Source: JAFGED01 sp964551295 (GTDB lineage Bacteria; Chloroflexota; Anaerolineae; B4-G1). From it: a stretch of 58,806 bases of DNA. Within the stretch, counting starts at the first letter, position 1, and every line of letters starts with the position of its first letter. Where the stretch lies: assembly GCA_964551295.1 (NCBI GenBank), contig CAZKDJ010000006.1, forward strand, positions 1 to 58,806, read 5' to 3'. The notes beneath the pieces are model-generated. The model made no database searches, was not told the DNA's origin, and worked only from the letters and a program-made list of their open reading frames with translations. Shown one piece after another: positions 44,470 to 52,370 of the stretch. A program made the translations under genes and the position numbers.

Positions 44470-45348
44470 ATGTTCCGAGATAGGATAAAGGCCAACTACA
44501 ATACATTGAGCCCCAGTTTCCGCAGGCTCGCCGACTTTATCCTCAGTCAACCACTAGACGTCGCCCTCATGACTGCCACGGAACTGGCGCAGCAGATGGA
44601 CATGGACGCAGCCACCGTCGTCCGCTTCGCCCAGACCATCGGCTACACCGGCTTCCGGGAGATGATCAAGGAGATACAACAGATAGTCAAGAAAGAATTG
44701 ACCGCCTCCTACACCGTCTCCCTGGATACGCCGGACGACTTTGCACTCTTCCGCGGCCTGCTGGAAAACGAAAAGCACAACCTGACCCTCGCCCAGGCTC
44801 AGTTGACAGAGCAAGTCGACGCCCTGCTTCCCGCCCTCCTGGATGCTGAGCACATCTGGGTCTTGGGGCAAGGGAACTGCGCTCACCTGGCCGCTCTCTG
44901 CGCAGCCTCACTGCGGCAGATCGATCTGCCGGCCACATCCATCGCTCCCGATCCCCTGACGGCAGCCCAGAACCTGAAGCAGGTCGGTGCCACCGATGTC
45001 GTAATCGGGTTCACCCTGACCGGCATGGACCTAGAAGTGGCCGATGCAATAGACTTGGCGCGGCAGCGTGGGGCCAAGACGTTCGCTTTCAGCGGCTCGC
45101 CGGTCACGGCGGCAGCCCGCGCCGCAGAGACCGCGGTCGTTTGCCCCGGCCCTACGCAAACACACACACCTTCCTTCACCGGTTTAGCCGCCATGATCGT
45201 CGTCCTCGTCGGGGCATTCGCCGTCCGCTATCCCGAAGAAGCGGCCGCTGCAAAGGCGAACCTGCACCAAAGCTATCGCGAACTGTTGGAACGCCAGGCC
45301 AACACTGCGTCGGAAGTAGACTTTGAAAGTCTACGGCGTCAATTCTGA
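44470..45348 (+). CDS. MurR/RpiR-family transcriptional regulator
   Basis: 292 aa from ATG 44470 (AAGGAG 6 nt upstream). The N-terminal RpiR helix-turn-helix reads FRRLADFILSQPLDVALMTATELAQQMDMDAATVVRFAQTIGYTGFREMIKEI. The C-terminal SIS domain (about 120-260) has VLGQGNCAHLAALCAASLRQ and FAFSGSPVTAAARAA and would bind a phosphosugar. Such proteins control sugar-phosphate or cell-wall sugar genes; none adjoins, so the regulon is elsewhere. mscL follows 31 nt later. Confidence 0.92.
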   Translation: MFRDRIKANYNTLSPSFRRLADFILSQPLDVALMTATELAQQMDMDAATVVRFAQTIGYTGFREMIKEIQQIVKKELTASYTVSLDTPDDFALFRGLLENEKHNLTLAQAQLTEQVDALLPALLDAEHIWVLGQGNCAHLAALCAASLRQIDLPATSIAPDPLTAAQNLKQVGATDVVIGFTLTGMDLEVADAIDLARQRGAKTFAFSGSPVTAAARAAETAVVCPGPTQTHTPSFTGLAAMIVVLVGAFAVRYPEEAAAAKANLHQSYRELLERQANTASEVDFESLRRQF

Positions 45349-45379
45349 GAGGACTCTGAATCACCACAGGAGGAAAACC

Positions 45380-45808
45380 ATGTGGAAGGAATTCAAGCAG
45401 TTCATCGCTCGCGGAAACGTCGTCGACCTGGCCGTCGCCGTCATCATCGGCGCGGCTTTTGGCAAGATCGTCACCTCGTTCGTCAACGACATCCTGATGC
45501 CGCCAATCGGTCTATTGCTGGGCAAAGTCGACTTTGCCAACCTGTTCATCACCCTCTCCGGCGGCACCTACGCCACCCTGAAGGAAGCTCAAGCCGCCGG
45601 TGCAGCCACGATCAACTATGGCGTATTCATCAACGCAATCATCGCCTTTGTGATCGTCGCCTTTGTGATCTTTTTGCTGATCAAGCAGGTCAACCGGCTG
45701 AAGAAGCCAGAGCCAGCTACCGAGCCCACGACCAAAGAGTGCCCATACTGCCTGTCCGAAGTACCGATCAAGGCCACCCGCTGCCCGCACTGCACCTCGG
45801 AGATCTAG
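45380..45808 (+). CDS. mscL: Large-conductance mechanosensitive channel with zinc-ribbon tail
   Basis: 142 aa from ATG 45380 with AGGAGG upstream. The N-terminal helix MWKEFKQFIARGNVVDLAVAVIIGAAFGKIV, the first transmembrane segment, an ILMPPIG turn, a periplasmic loop and the second helix (YGVFINAIIAFVIVAFVIFLL) match MscL. It opens under membrane tension to release solutes. After the cytoplasmic helix (KQVNRLKKP) a zinc ribbon is appended: CPYC at 121-124 and CPHC at 135-138. Most MscL proteins end in a plain helical bundle. Confidence 0.94.
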   Translation: MWKEFKQFIARGNVVDLAVAVIIGAAFGKIVTSFVNDILMPPIGLLLGKVDFANLFITLSGGTYATLKEAQAAGAATINYGVFINAIIAFVIVAFVIFLLIKQVNRLKKPEPATEPTTKECPYCLSEVPIKATRCPHCTSEI

Positions 45809-45819
45809 GCCGCATAGAA

Positions 45820-45850
45820 ACACCGGGGAGACGCTTCATCTCCCCGGTGT
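45820..45850. terminator. Terminator between mscL and degV-like genes
   Basis: Perfect 12-bp stem (arms 45820-45831 and 45839-45850, ACACCGGGGAGA and its complement) with a 7-nt loop between convergent genes, A-rich on the left and AAATT on the right. Confidence 0.75.
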
Positions 45851-45870
45851 AAATTGGCCTTTAGCGCCTG

Positions 45871-46725
45871 TCACTTGCCCACGACGAACGATACACCAAC
45901 CAACCCGGCACCGGAGTGCACCGAAAGCCCAGCCGACAGGCCTGCCAGCATGATCTTCTCAGGACAAACCATACTCTCCCGCAACTGCGCCTCAAACTGT
46001 CGCGCGTGCTCTTCCGCGTCAACGTGAACGATGGCCATGCGCTCTACCTGTCGATTACCCACCTTCTCCCTGGTCAGTTCAATCGTCCGCGCCCATGCCT
46101 TGCGCTGCGTCCGCACCTTTTCCAGCAGGTCGAGCTTGCCGTCTTGAATGGTTAGGATCGGCCTGACGTTCAACAGGCTGGCCATCCCCGCCGCCAGGTG
46201 CCCCACCCGTCCGCTCATCGCCAGGTACTTGAGCGTCGCCAGGGCCGCGTACAGATACGACCGCTCGCCCACATCCCTGGCCTGTGCAACGATCTCCTCC
46301 TTGGACGCGCCCGCCTGCGCCGCCTCGGCGGCAACCAGCACCATGAATCCCTGCCCCATCGAGAGGCTCAGCGTGTCCACCACCGTGATATCGCGCCCCG
46401 GCAGCAGATCGCAGGCGGCGACGGCAGCAGCGTAGGTAGCGCTGACCTTGCTGCTCACACAGAAGCAGACGACCGACTCGGCCCCCTCGTCAAAGGCAAC
46501 CTGATACGCCTCGGCGAACTTGCCGGGTGAGGGGGCGGCAGTCGTCGGCAGTTTGCCCTCACGATCCACCCGCTCAAAGACCTGGGCGTCGTCGATGTCC
46601 ACGCCGGTCTCGAAGGTTTCCTCCCCAAAGTGCACGGTGATGGGCACCTGGCGGATGTTGTAACGTGCGGCGACATCGGCAGGCAGACTGGAATCGGTAT
46701 CGGTAACGATCGCAATCCTGAGCAT
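45871..46725 (-). CDS. DegV-family fatty-acid-binding protein
   Basis: 284 aa from ATG 46725 (GGAGG upstream); the frame extends to 46809 without support. The family start is MLRIAIVTDTDSSLP, followed by VPITVHFGEETF, TTAAPSPGKFAEAY, SVVCFCVSSKVSATYAA and VVDTLSLSMGQG, and further on MSGRVGHLAAGMASLLNVRPILTI. DegV/FakB-like proteins bind a fatty acid and present it to a FakA-type kinase; fakA is not in this window. It is a single-gene unit. Confidence 0.92.
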   Translation of the reverse strand: MLRIAIVTDTDSSLPADVAARYNIRQVPITVHFGEETFETGVDIDDAQVFERVDREGKLPTTAAPSPGKFAEAYQVAFDEGAESVVCFCVSSKVSATYAAAVAACDLLPGRDITVVDTLSLSMGQGFMVLVAAEAAQAGASKEEIVAQARDVGERSYLYAALATLKYLAMSGRVGHLAAGMASLLNVRPILTIQDGKLDLLEKVRTQRKAWARTIELTREKVGNRQVERMAIVHVDAEEHARQFEAQLRESMVCPEKIMLAGLSAGLSVHSGAGLVGVSFVVGK

Positions 46726-46775
46726 GGCTTCTTCCTCCGCAAAAGACAGATCTCTCACGAAACTAACCTTTTCAT

Positions 46776-46813
46776 AAAAAGGCGATGGCGAGATAACAAA
46801 ACTCGCCATCGCC
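46776..46813 (-). terminator. Terminator of the Thr/Pro-rich lipoprotein gene
   Basis: GGCGATGGCGAG (46781-46792) and CTCGCCATCGCC (46802-46813) form a perfect 12-bp stem; on the minus strand it is followed by a run of T (46776-46780). Confidence 0.85.
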
Positions 46814-46863
46814 CCTTTACACAGCTAGAGAATTCACAGCGCATCGCCCTTCTGTATACTAGT

Positions 46864-47442
46864 TCAGTTGCACCAATCCATTCGATCCACGTTGAGCCAG
46901 TAGTCGTGCGTGACGCTCTGCCCATCAGCAGACTCTACAGTGATGGTATGAGCGATACCGGTACAACCCAGGTGCAGAAAATCGAGCAAGTACAGTCGTT
47001 CCCAAGTCGTGCCGACGGCGGTTCCATCGTGCTTGATCGTAAATGGCGGTGCGCCACCCGAGATCTCCACCTTAACCACCACCTTGACATTGCCGTCTGG
47101 CTGTCTTTCCCACATATACACCCATTCCGGTTGCACAAAGTCCAGCGGACCTGTACTCCTGGGTCGGGGCCTGGGAGTCGATGTAGGCTCGGGGGTTTCC
47201 GTTGGCGTCGGCTCCGGCGTATCAGTGGGCCCCGAGGTGGGTTCGTCTGTCGGTTCCGGCGTATCGGTCGGCGGAGGCGCAGACGTCTCCGTAGGTGGTG
47301 AGGTGGCCTCCGGTGCTACGGGCGTCACAGTAGAAGGAGCACCTTCAGTCGGAGATGCCTGGCCCGCCGAGGAGCAAGCCGAGATAGCTGTCGCAGTCAC
47401 AACAAGGATCAAGAAACGCAATATGCAATGTTTGTTCGCCAT
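46864..47442 (-). CDS. Thr/Pro-rich lipoprotein, unknown function
   Basis: 192 aa, start ATG 47442. The signal peptide ends in AISAC (lipobox). Residues 25-95 are a low-complexity linker rich in Thr, Pro and Glu (PTDTPEPTDEPT), the sort that lifts a domain away from the envelope. The C-terminal 95 residues form a small beta-rich domain (VKVVVKVEISGGAPPFTIKHDG) with two Cys, possibly a disulfide (GCTG and DWCN). Own promoter and terminator. Surface exposure is likely; no function can be assigned. Confidence 0.72.
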   Translation of the reverse strand: MANKHCILRFLILVVTATAISACSSAGQASPTEGAPSTVTPVAPEATSPPTETSAPPPTDTPEPTDEPTSGPTDTPEPTPTETPEPTSTPRPRPRSTGPLDFVQPEWVYMWERQPDGNVKVVVKVEISGGAPPFTIKHDGTAVGTTWERLYLLDFLHLGCTGIAHTITVESADGQSVTHDYWLNVDRMDWCN

Positions 47443-47535
47443 TCCTTTGCCTCCCTTCCAGTTAATTTAGGATCAAGTACCACGCCACGATGCGCTACGA
47501 CCACATTGAACACTTACATCCCTAGCCCTGATCAT

Positions 47536-47563
47536 AGTATAACAAATGAACGCACAAATACAA
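47536..47563 (-). promoter_or_regulatory. Promoter of the lipoprotein gene
   Basis: Minus-strand TTGTAT (47558-47563), 16-nt spacer, TATACT (47536-47541), about 94 nt before the ATG. Confidence 0.5.
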
Positions 47564-47720
47564 GACGCCCAACCCATAGCTTTCACAGTAAATCGAAAGC
47601 CCAAAGCCCCCATACGACCACCAACCCTTGCCATAAGATCAACGGCAAGATTCGAAACAGGCGACTTTTACTCGTAATCCGCTCAGATTCCACTGTCGAT
47701 TGTACTCACGATTCCGGAGG

Positions 47721-47748
47721 TTGTCAAAAACAACGCCCGGCATATAAT
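47721..47748 (+). promoter_or_regulatory. Promoter of the GH13-like gene
   Basis: TTGTCA (47721-47726), 16-nt spacer, TATAAT (47743-47748). The in-frame ATG at 47747 lies within the -10 box, so the ATG at 47780 is the credible start. The 47564-47720 stretch upstream holds no gene that I can see. Confidence 0.65.
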
Positions 47749-47779
47749 GCACCCATACAAAGCTCGCACAGGACAAAGC

Positions 47780-49699
47780 ATGCTACCAAAACTCAATCTG
47801 GTCAAACAAAAGCTCACCCAAGCGCTGGAGGCAGGCAAGGGTGAGGACACGTCCTATGCCATACCTGGATTGTGGCTCGATCCCGGCGGCGCACCCGCCC
47901 GATGCTCCGTCAATCCGTATCGCTTTTTCCTGGACGGCATCGAGTGGATCGAGGATCAGCCCCAGGAGCCGCTCATCGCCGGAGCGGAACACGGCGAGTG
48001 GTCGCAGCAAGCGGTGATCTACAACGTCCTCGTCCGCGCCGCCACCGGGTTTGACCACGACGGCAATGGAGAGATCAGCACCGATCCCATCGGTGACGGC
48101 TGGATGGAGACGGGCACGTTCCTCAAGACCATCGCCCTATTGCCGTTCATCAGGCAGTTGGGGTTCAACACAGTGCACCTGCTGCCCATCACGGCCATCG
48201 GCCAGGACGGCCACAAGGGTACGCTGGGCTCTCCCTACGCCATCAAGAATCCCTACCGCATCGACCCGCGCCTGGCCGAGCCCGCGCTGGGGTTCAACGC
48301 CGAGACCGAGTTCACCGCCTTTGTCGAGGCGGCCCACCATTTGGGACTGCGCGTCGTGGTCGAGTTCGTCTTTCGTACCGCGTCCAAGGACGCCGACTGG
48401 GCCGCCAAGCACCCCGGGTGGTTCCACTGGATCCGGGCCGACGTACCCGACCGCGAGCCGGGTTCGCGAGAAGAGAATGCCTACGGCCCGCCCATCTTTA
48501 CGGAGGAGGAGCTGACCCGCATCAAGGAACTCGTCCCGCAGCGGAAGCACTGCGACCTGATCCCACCCCACGCCGTCTACCGCGATATGTTCACGCCGCC
48601 GCCCCAGCAGGTCGAGATGGTCGACGGGCGCTGGATCGGCACGCTGGACGACGGCACGCAGGTGCGCATTCCGGGCGCCTTTGCCGACTGGCCGCCCGAC
48701 GACCCACAGCCGCCGTGGGGCGACGTCACCTACCTGCGGCTGTACGATCATCCCGATTTTAATTACATCGCCTACAACACGGTGCGCATGTACGACCGCC
48801 GCCTGGCCCAGCCCGAGAACCGGGTCGAGCCGCTGTGGGAGCGCATCGTGGGCATCCTACCCCACTACCAGCACACCTTTGGCATCGACGGGGTCATGAT
48901 CGACATGGGCCACGCGCTGCCGATGACACTCAAGCAGCGCATGGTAGAAGCAACCCGCCAGATCGACCCCGATTTCGCCTTCTGGGACGAGAATTTCACC
49001 ATCGCCCAGCAGAGCCGCGACGAGGGATACAACGCCGTCATCGGCAACTTTTGGTGGATGGCCTACCGCCCGCAAAAACTCACGGGCGAGATGCTGCGCA
49101 CGTGCGCGCAAGAAAGCTACCCCATCCCCTTCTTTACCGCGCCGGAGAGCCACAATACGCCCCGCGCCGCCGCCCGTCCAGGCGGGCTGGCGTACGCCCG
49201 AGCGATGTGGGCACTGGGATGCCTCCTGCCTGCCCTGCCCTTCTGCCACGCCGGTTTCGAGCTCGGCGAGACGCTGCCGGTCAACACCGGCCTCGACTTT
49301 ACATCCGAGGATCTGCCCGACTATCCCGCCGAGAAACTGCCACTGTTCAGCGAGGCGGCCTACGGATGGGAGAACACACCCAACCTGGTCGACTGGATTA
49401 GGCGCACGTTGGCCATCCGCACCCGCTACGCCGATCTGGTCACCAATCCCAACCCGGCTACCTGCGATCTGCTGGGGACGGACAACCCGCACGTCTGGGC
49501 CGTCACCCGGCGGCGAGACAGACAGGCTACCGGCATCGTCTTTAACCTCGACGGAGAGAACGCACAGCCCTTCAACGTGCAACTACCCACGGCGCGGTCC
49601 TCGATTCCTGACCTGCTGAGCGACGAAGAGTACGCGTTGGAAGAAGGCTGGCTGAGGACCGAGTTTCCCCGGTCTCACTGCGCAATCGTGGAATTGTAA
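47780..49699 (+). CDS. Divergent GH13 (alpha-amylase family) protein
   Basis: 639 aa from ATG 47780. Residues 75-470 look like a (beta/alpha)8 barrel: VIYNVLVRAATGFD, LPFIRQLGFNTVHLLPIT, YRIDPRLAEPALGF, HHLGLRVVVEFVF, GIDGVMIDMGHALP, FAFWDENF. The nucleophile position is Asp375 and the acid Glu404. Canonical partners differ: region I has EFVFRT instead of DxxxNH, region II has Met373 for the usual Arg, region IV has ESHNT instead of a clear HD. A Ca-type loop (DHDGNGEISTD, 92-102) resembles an EF-hand. A beta domain follows. Relation to GlgE-type maltosyltransferases is possible. No signal peptide. Confidence 0.75.
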   Translation: MLPKLNLVKQKLTQALEAGKGEDTSYAIPGLWLDPGGAPARCSVNPYRFFLDGIEWIEDQPQEPLIAGAEHGEWSQQAVIYNVLVRAATGFDHDGNGEISTDPIGDGWMETGTFLKTIALLPFIRQLGFNTVHLLPITAIGQDGHKGTLGSPYAIKNPYRIDPRLAEPALGFNAETEFTAFVEAAHHLGLRVVVEFVFRTASKDADWAAKHPGWFHWIRADVPDREPGSREENAYGPPIFTEEELTRIKELVPQRKHCDLIPPHAVYRDMFTPPPQQVEMVDGRWIGTLDDGTQVRIPGAFADWPPDDPQPPWGDVTYLRLYDHPDFNYIAYNTVRMYDRRLAQPENRVEPLWERIVGILPHYQHTFGIDGVMIDMGHALPMTLKQRMVEATRQIDPDFAFWDENFTIAQQSRDEGYNAVIGNFWWMAYRPQKLTGEMLRTCAQESYPIPFFTAPESHNTPRAAARPGGLAYARAMWALGCLLPALPFCHAGFELGETLPVNTGLDFTSEDLPDYPAEKLPLFSEAAYGWENTPNLVDWIRRTLAIRTRYADLVTNPNPATCDLLGTDNPHVWAVTRRRDRQATGIVFNLDGENAQPFNVQLPTARSSIPDLLSDEEYALEEGWLRTEFPRSHCAIVEL

Positions 49700-49737
49700 T
49701 CAGACACGTCATTCCGATAGTCTACACCGCATAACTG

Positions 49738-49746
49738 TGGTATAAT
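49738..49746 (+). promoter_or_regulatory. Extended -10 promoter of the ATPase-DUF4435 pair
   Basis: TGG directly before TATAAT (49741-49746) gives an extended -10 element; no good -35 is seen. The gene start lies 61 nt downstream. Confidence 0.5.
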
Positions 49747-49807
49747 TTTGGCACGCTGACCTAAATCTTTGTTAGAAGATCGAGTGCTAACCTAGTGGAG
49801 AAGCGCT

Positions 49808-50875
49808 ATGAAAGTACAAGCTTTATGCCTCAAGAATTTTAAGAGGTTCCACAAGTATGATATAGATTTTCGCGATCCAGAGACAGGATTAGCAGAAGAC
49901 CTGATCGTGCTGGTAGGACAAAACGGCTCCGGGAAATCCACTATACTTCAGGCCATCGCGTCTATGCTAGGCGCTGCCACAGGCCAATTGGAAAACCCAT
50001 CTGAGCTAGATTGGCCAGGATTCGACCTGAGCCTGGCAAATACTGCCTGGGCACGCCCCATTGGCATTGAAGTAGAAGTCGAATTCAATCAGGATGAAAT
50101 TGACGCAACGCGAGAGTACTTCGCAAGCACTGACATGAGCAAAGACCATGACAAGTTTCCTCCTGGAGAGAGCACTGTTATCACGTTACACTATGATCCA
50201 GAAGATGCCAGGGTAAAAGCTCCCAAGTCCACGGAGTTCTTCCAGTTCCATGGTCGTCGCTACGCCCGGATGATTTTCAAGCAGGTGCAAAATGGCGCGC
50301 GCTTATTTGATCGAGTAGGTGGTGTGTTTTGGTACACTGAACACCGAACTACAAACAGCCTAACTCCAATGGAAGGCAATGGGCAGATCATCAAACTTGA
50401 TGATATGGACTTACTGCGCCGACGTATGGCAGACTGGTTCAATTTCCACGAGCGCGTACAACGCGAAGAATACAAACTACGTCCAGGACAATGTGACTTC
50501 TTTGCCGATATCGAACGTGCATACCAAACCATCTTTCCTGGACGGCGATTCGAAGGGCCTGTGCCGCGTACAGAGATGGAAGAAATCTTGGCTGAACCTT
50601 GGTTTTACGTATTTGATGGACAACATCAATATGAACTAAGTGAGATTTCAGGAGGAGAGAGGGCCGTTTTTCCTCTCATTTTCGACTTTGCTTACCGGAC
50701 ACCCAACAATTCAATCATTCTAATCGACGAACTGGAGTTACATCTACATCCGCCACTTCAACAAGGGCTACTAAAGGCTCTGCGTAGTTTAGGAGAAAAC
50801 AACCAGTTCATCATCACCACCCACTCCGAGGCAGTTACCTCTATTATCCCTGAAGAGTCCATCCGCCGGCTGTGA
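49808..50875 (+). CDS. AAA/ABC-type ATPase of a PARIS-like defence pair (AriA-like)
   Basis: 355 aa, start ATG 49808 (GTGGAG upstream). RecF/SMC-like head: KVQALCLKNFKRFHKYDIDF, Walker A GQNGSGKST (37-45), signature SGGERAVF, Walker B SIILIDELELHLHP and the H-loop FIITTHSEAV. The central part carries no coiled coil longer than a few turns. The partner 9 nt downstream has a DUF4435 layout, the combination of PARIS (AriA ATPase with AriB), in which the ATPase senses phage anti-restriction proteins. Its codon usage is more AT-rich than that of its neighbours, which suggests transfer. OLD-like two-gene systems are the alternative. Confidence 0.8.
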   Translation: MKVQALCLKNFKRFHKYDIDFRDPETGLAEDLIVLVGQNGSGKSTILQAIASMLGAATGQLENPSELDWPGFDLSLANTAWARPIGIEVEVEFNQDEIDATREYFASTDMSKDHDKFPPGESTVITLHYDPEDARVKAPKSTEFFQFHGRRYARMIFKQVQNGARLFDRVGGVFWYTEHRTTNSLTPMEGNGQIIKLDDMDLLRRRMADWFNFHERVQREEYKLRPGQCDFFADIERAYQTIFPGRRFEGPVPRTEMEEILAEPWFYVFDGQHQYELSEISGGERAVFPLIFDFAYRTPNNSIILIDELELHLHPPLQQGLLKALRSLGENNQFIITTHSEAVTSIIPEESIRRL

Positions 50876-50884
50876 GGTACACCG

Positions 50885-51742
50885 ATGGCACACGTCACTG
50901 ACCCAGCTTTGCACATCGTTTTCTGTGAAGGCCGACCCGGCAGCTTGGACGATCTCCTGCTAGCACATATTTCGCCTGTAGGACGTGTGCTGGTCAAACC
51001 CCTTGGTGGAAAGCATGGTATGAGAGCCTACATCGAGGGCTATTTGGACACCTACTCTGCCGACGCCCAACCAAGTTACCTGGGTTTTCGTGACCGCGAC
51101 TTTGATATTGAGCCTCCTGATCAGCATCAACTCATCCGCTTGCATGGAGGAAAACCTATTTGGCTCAGTCACCGAGCTGCCGTCGAGAACTACCTAATCG
51201 ATGCTGATTTGATCAATCAGTATTGGGTAGAACGAGAGAACACGCCCAGATGGGCTCACGGTCCTGCACTGTCCACAGATGAGATCGAGAATCACATTAC
51301 AGAGTCAGCGCACGAATTGGCTGACTGCCAAGCAGTACGCTGGGCGCTAGCCAAGCTGAAGCCTGGGGACCGCTGGCCCGGAGTTAGTACCACATGGACA
51401 ACAGGCAGTGGGACTATCCCTCCATCACTGGAATACGACCACTGTCTTGCTCAGGCATCTGAGCTAGTTCTATCCTTCCAGCAAGGAATCCAAGACATTC
51501 ACCCAGACCACTTGCAGGCATGCGCGGAGGCCTACCGCGAGCGATTCACAGATCACCATTTCTTTGAAAGCGCCCAGCATCTGATCTGGTTTCACGGCAA
51601 GGACCACCTGGCACTCCTGGGCCGCCGCCTCTCCCCTAGCTTTCCACGGCGACACTATGCAAATTGGGCCGCAGAACACGTGGACATTCAGAAGCATCCT
51701 GACTTGCAACAGTTAGTCACTCTCATCAAACCTACACCTTGA
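50885..51742 (+). CDS. DUF4435 / TOPRIM-like effector of a PARIS-like pair (AriB-like)
   Basis: 285 aa, ATG preceded by GAGG. The N-terminal half has a TOPRIM-type acid set: Glu15 in IVFCEGRPG and the DxD-like LGFRDRDFD (Asp70, Asp72). KPLGGKHGMRAYI lies between, as in DUF4435. HRAAVENYLID matches the ENxL region of the family. In PARIS, AriB is held inactive by AriA and, when released, acts as a toxic nuclease. The C-terminal half is not recognised. Its stop shares TTGA with the next gene's TTG start. Confidence 0.75.
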   Translation: MAHVTDPALHIVFCEGRPGSLDDLLLAHISPVGRVLVKPLGGKHGMRAYIEGYLDTYSADAQPSYLGFRDRDFDIEPPDQHQLIRLHGGKPIWLSHRAAVENYLIDADLINQYWVERENTPRWAHGPALSTDEIENHITESAHELADCQAVRWALAKLKPGDRWPGVSTTWTTGSGTIPPSLEYDHCLAQASELVLSFQQGIQDIHPDHLQACAEAYRERFTDHHFFESAQHLIWFHGKDHLALLGRRLSPSFPRRHYANWAAEHVDIQKHPDLQQLVTLIKPTP

Positions 51743-52307
51743 ATATCACAAAACAACCAGAGAAACTCAACCCAACATCCGGCTTTGCGCGCGCCCTGCT
51801 GCGAAGCCTGTGGGATATTGCAGGCACCATCCTACTGGCCTTGCTCATCACCCTGGCGGTCAACACCTTTGTGGCACGCGCGTGGATCGTGGACGGGCCG
51901 AGTATGCAGCCCAATCTCCACTATGGCGAGCGGGTGATGATCGAAAAGTCACCTATCGCCTCCTCCACGGGCCACGCCGTGGGGACATCGTCGTGGTGAA
52001 CATACCCGATTCGGCCGAGCCGCTGATCAAGCGCGTGGTGGCGCTGCCCGGAGAGACGATCAAGATCCGCAGCGGGAAGGTGTATATCGACGGCGAACCC
52101 ATCGAGGAACCCTGGGTAGAATACACGGCGACGCAGGACTATCCCTTGACGACCGTGCCGCCGCTGCACGTCTTTATCATCGGCGATAACCGGCCCAACT
52201 CGCGCGACTCACGCGCCTTTGGTCCGGTGCACGTGGATCAGGTCGAAGGGCGGGCCTTGTTCATCTACTGGCCGCTTGAGCACGTTGGTACACTGGTAGA
52301 TTGGTAG
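51739..52307 (+). pseudogene. lepB: Signal peptidase I, broken by a single-base frameshift
   Basis: A TTG at 51739 (overlapping the previous stop) opens a frame with a transmembrane helix (IAGTILLALLITLAVNTFVARAW), the catalytic serine motif DGPSMQPNL and GERVMIEK. At 51944-51948 (GAAAAG) the coding sense moves by one base: the next frame continues VTYRLLHGPRRGDIVVVN, PLIKRVVALPGETIK (catalytic Lys) and IGDNRPNSRDSRAFGPV to the stop at 52307. One extra A would restore a normal protein of about 189 aa. Either a sequencing or assembly error in the A-run or a real mutation; slippage at the A-run could also rescue it. Confidence 0.85.
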
Positions 52308-52316
52308 TCAGCAGAT
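52289..52316. repeat. TGGTAGATTGGTAG-type repeat
   Basis: Degenerate heptamers (GGTAGATTGGTAG and CAGATTGGTAC) overlap the lepB stop and resemble the array at 57171-57268. Confidence 0.6.
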
Positions 52317-52370
52317 TGGTACTTGTCCAGTCTGCCAAACAGCCGGTTTCCCATCTAGCGAAGGAGAACC

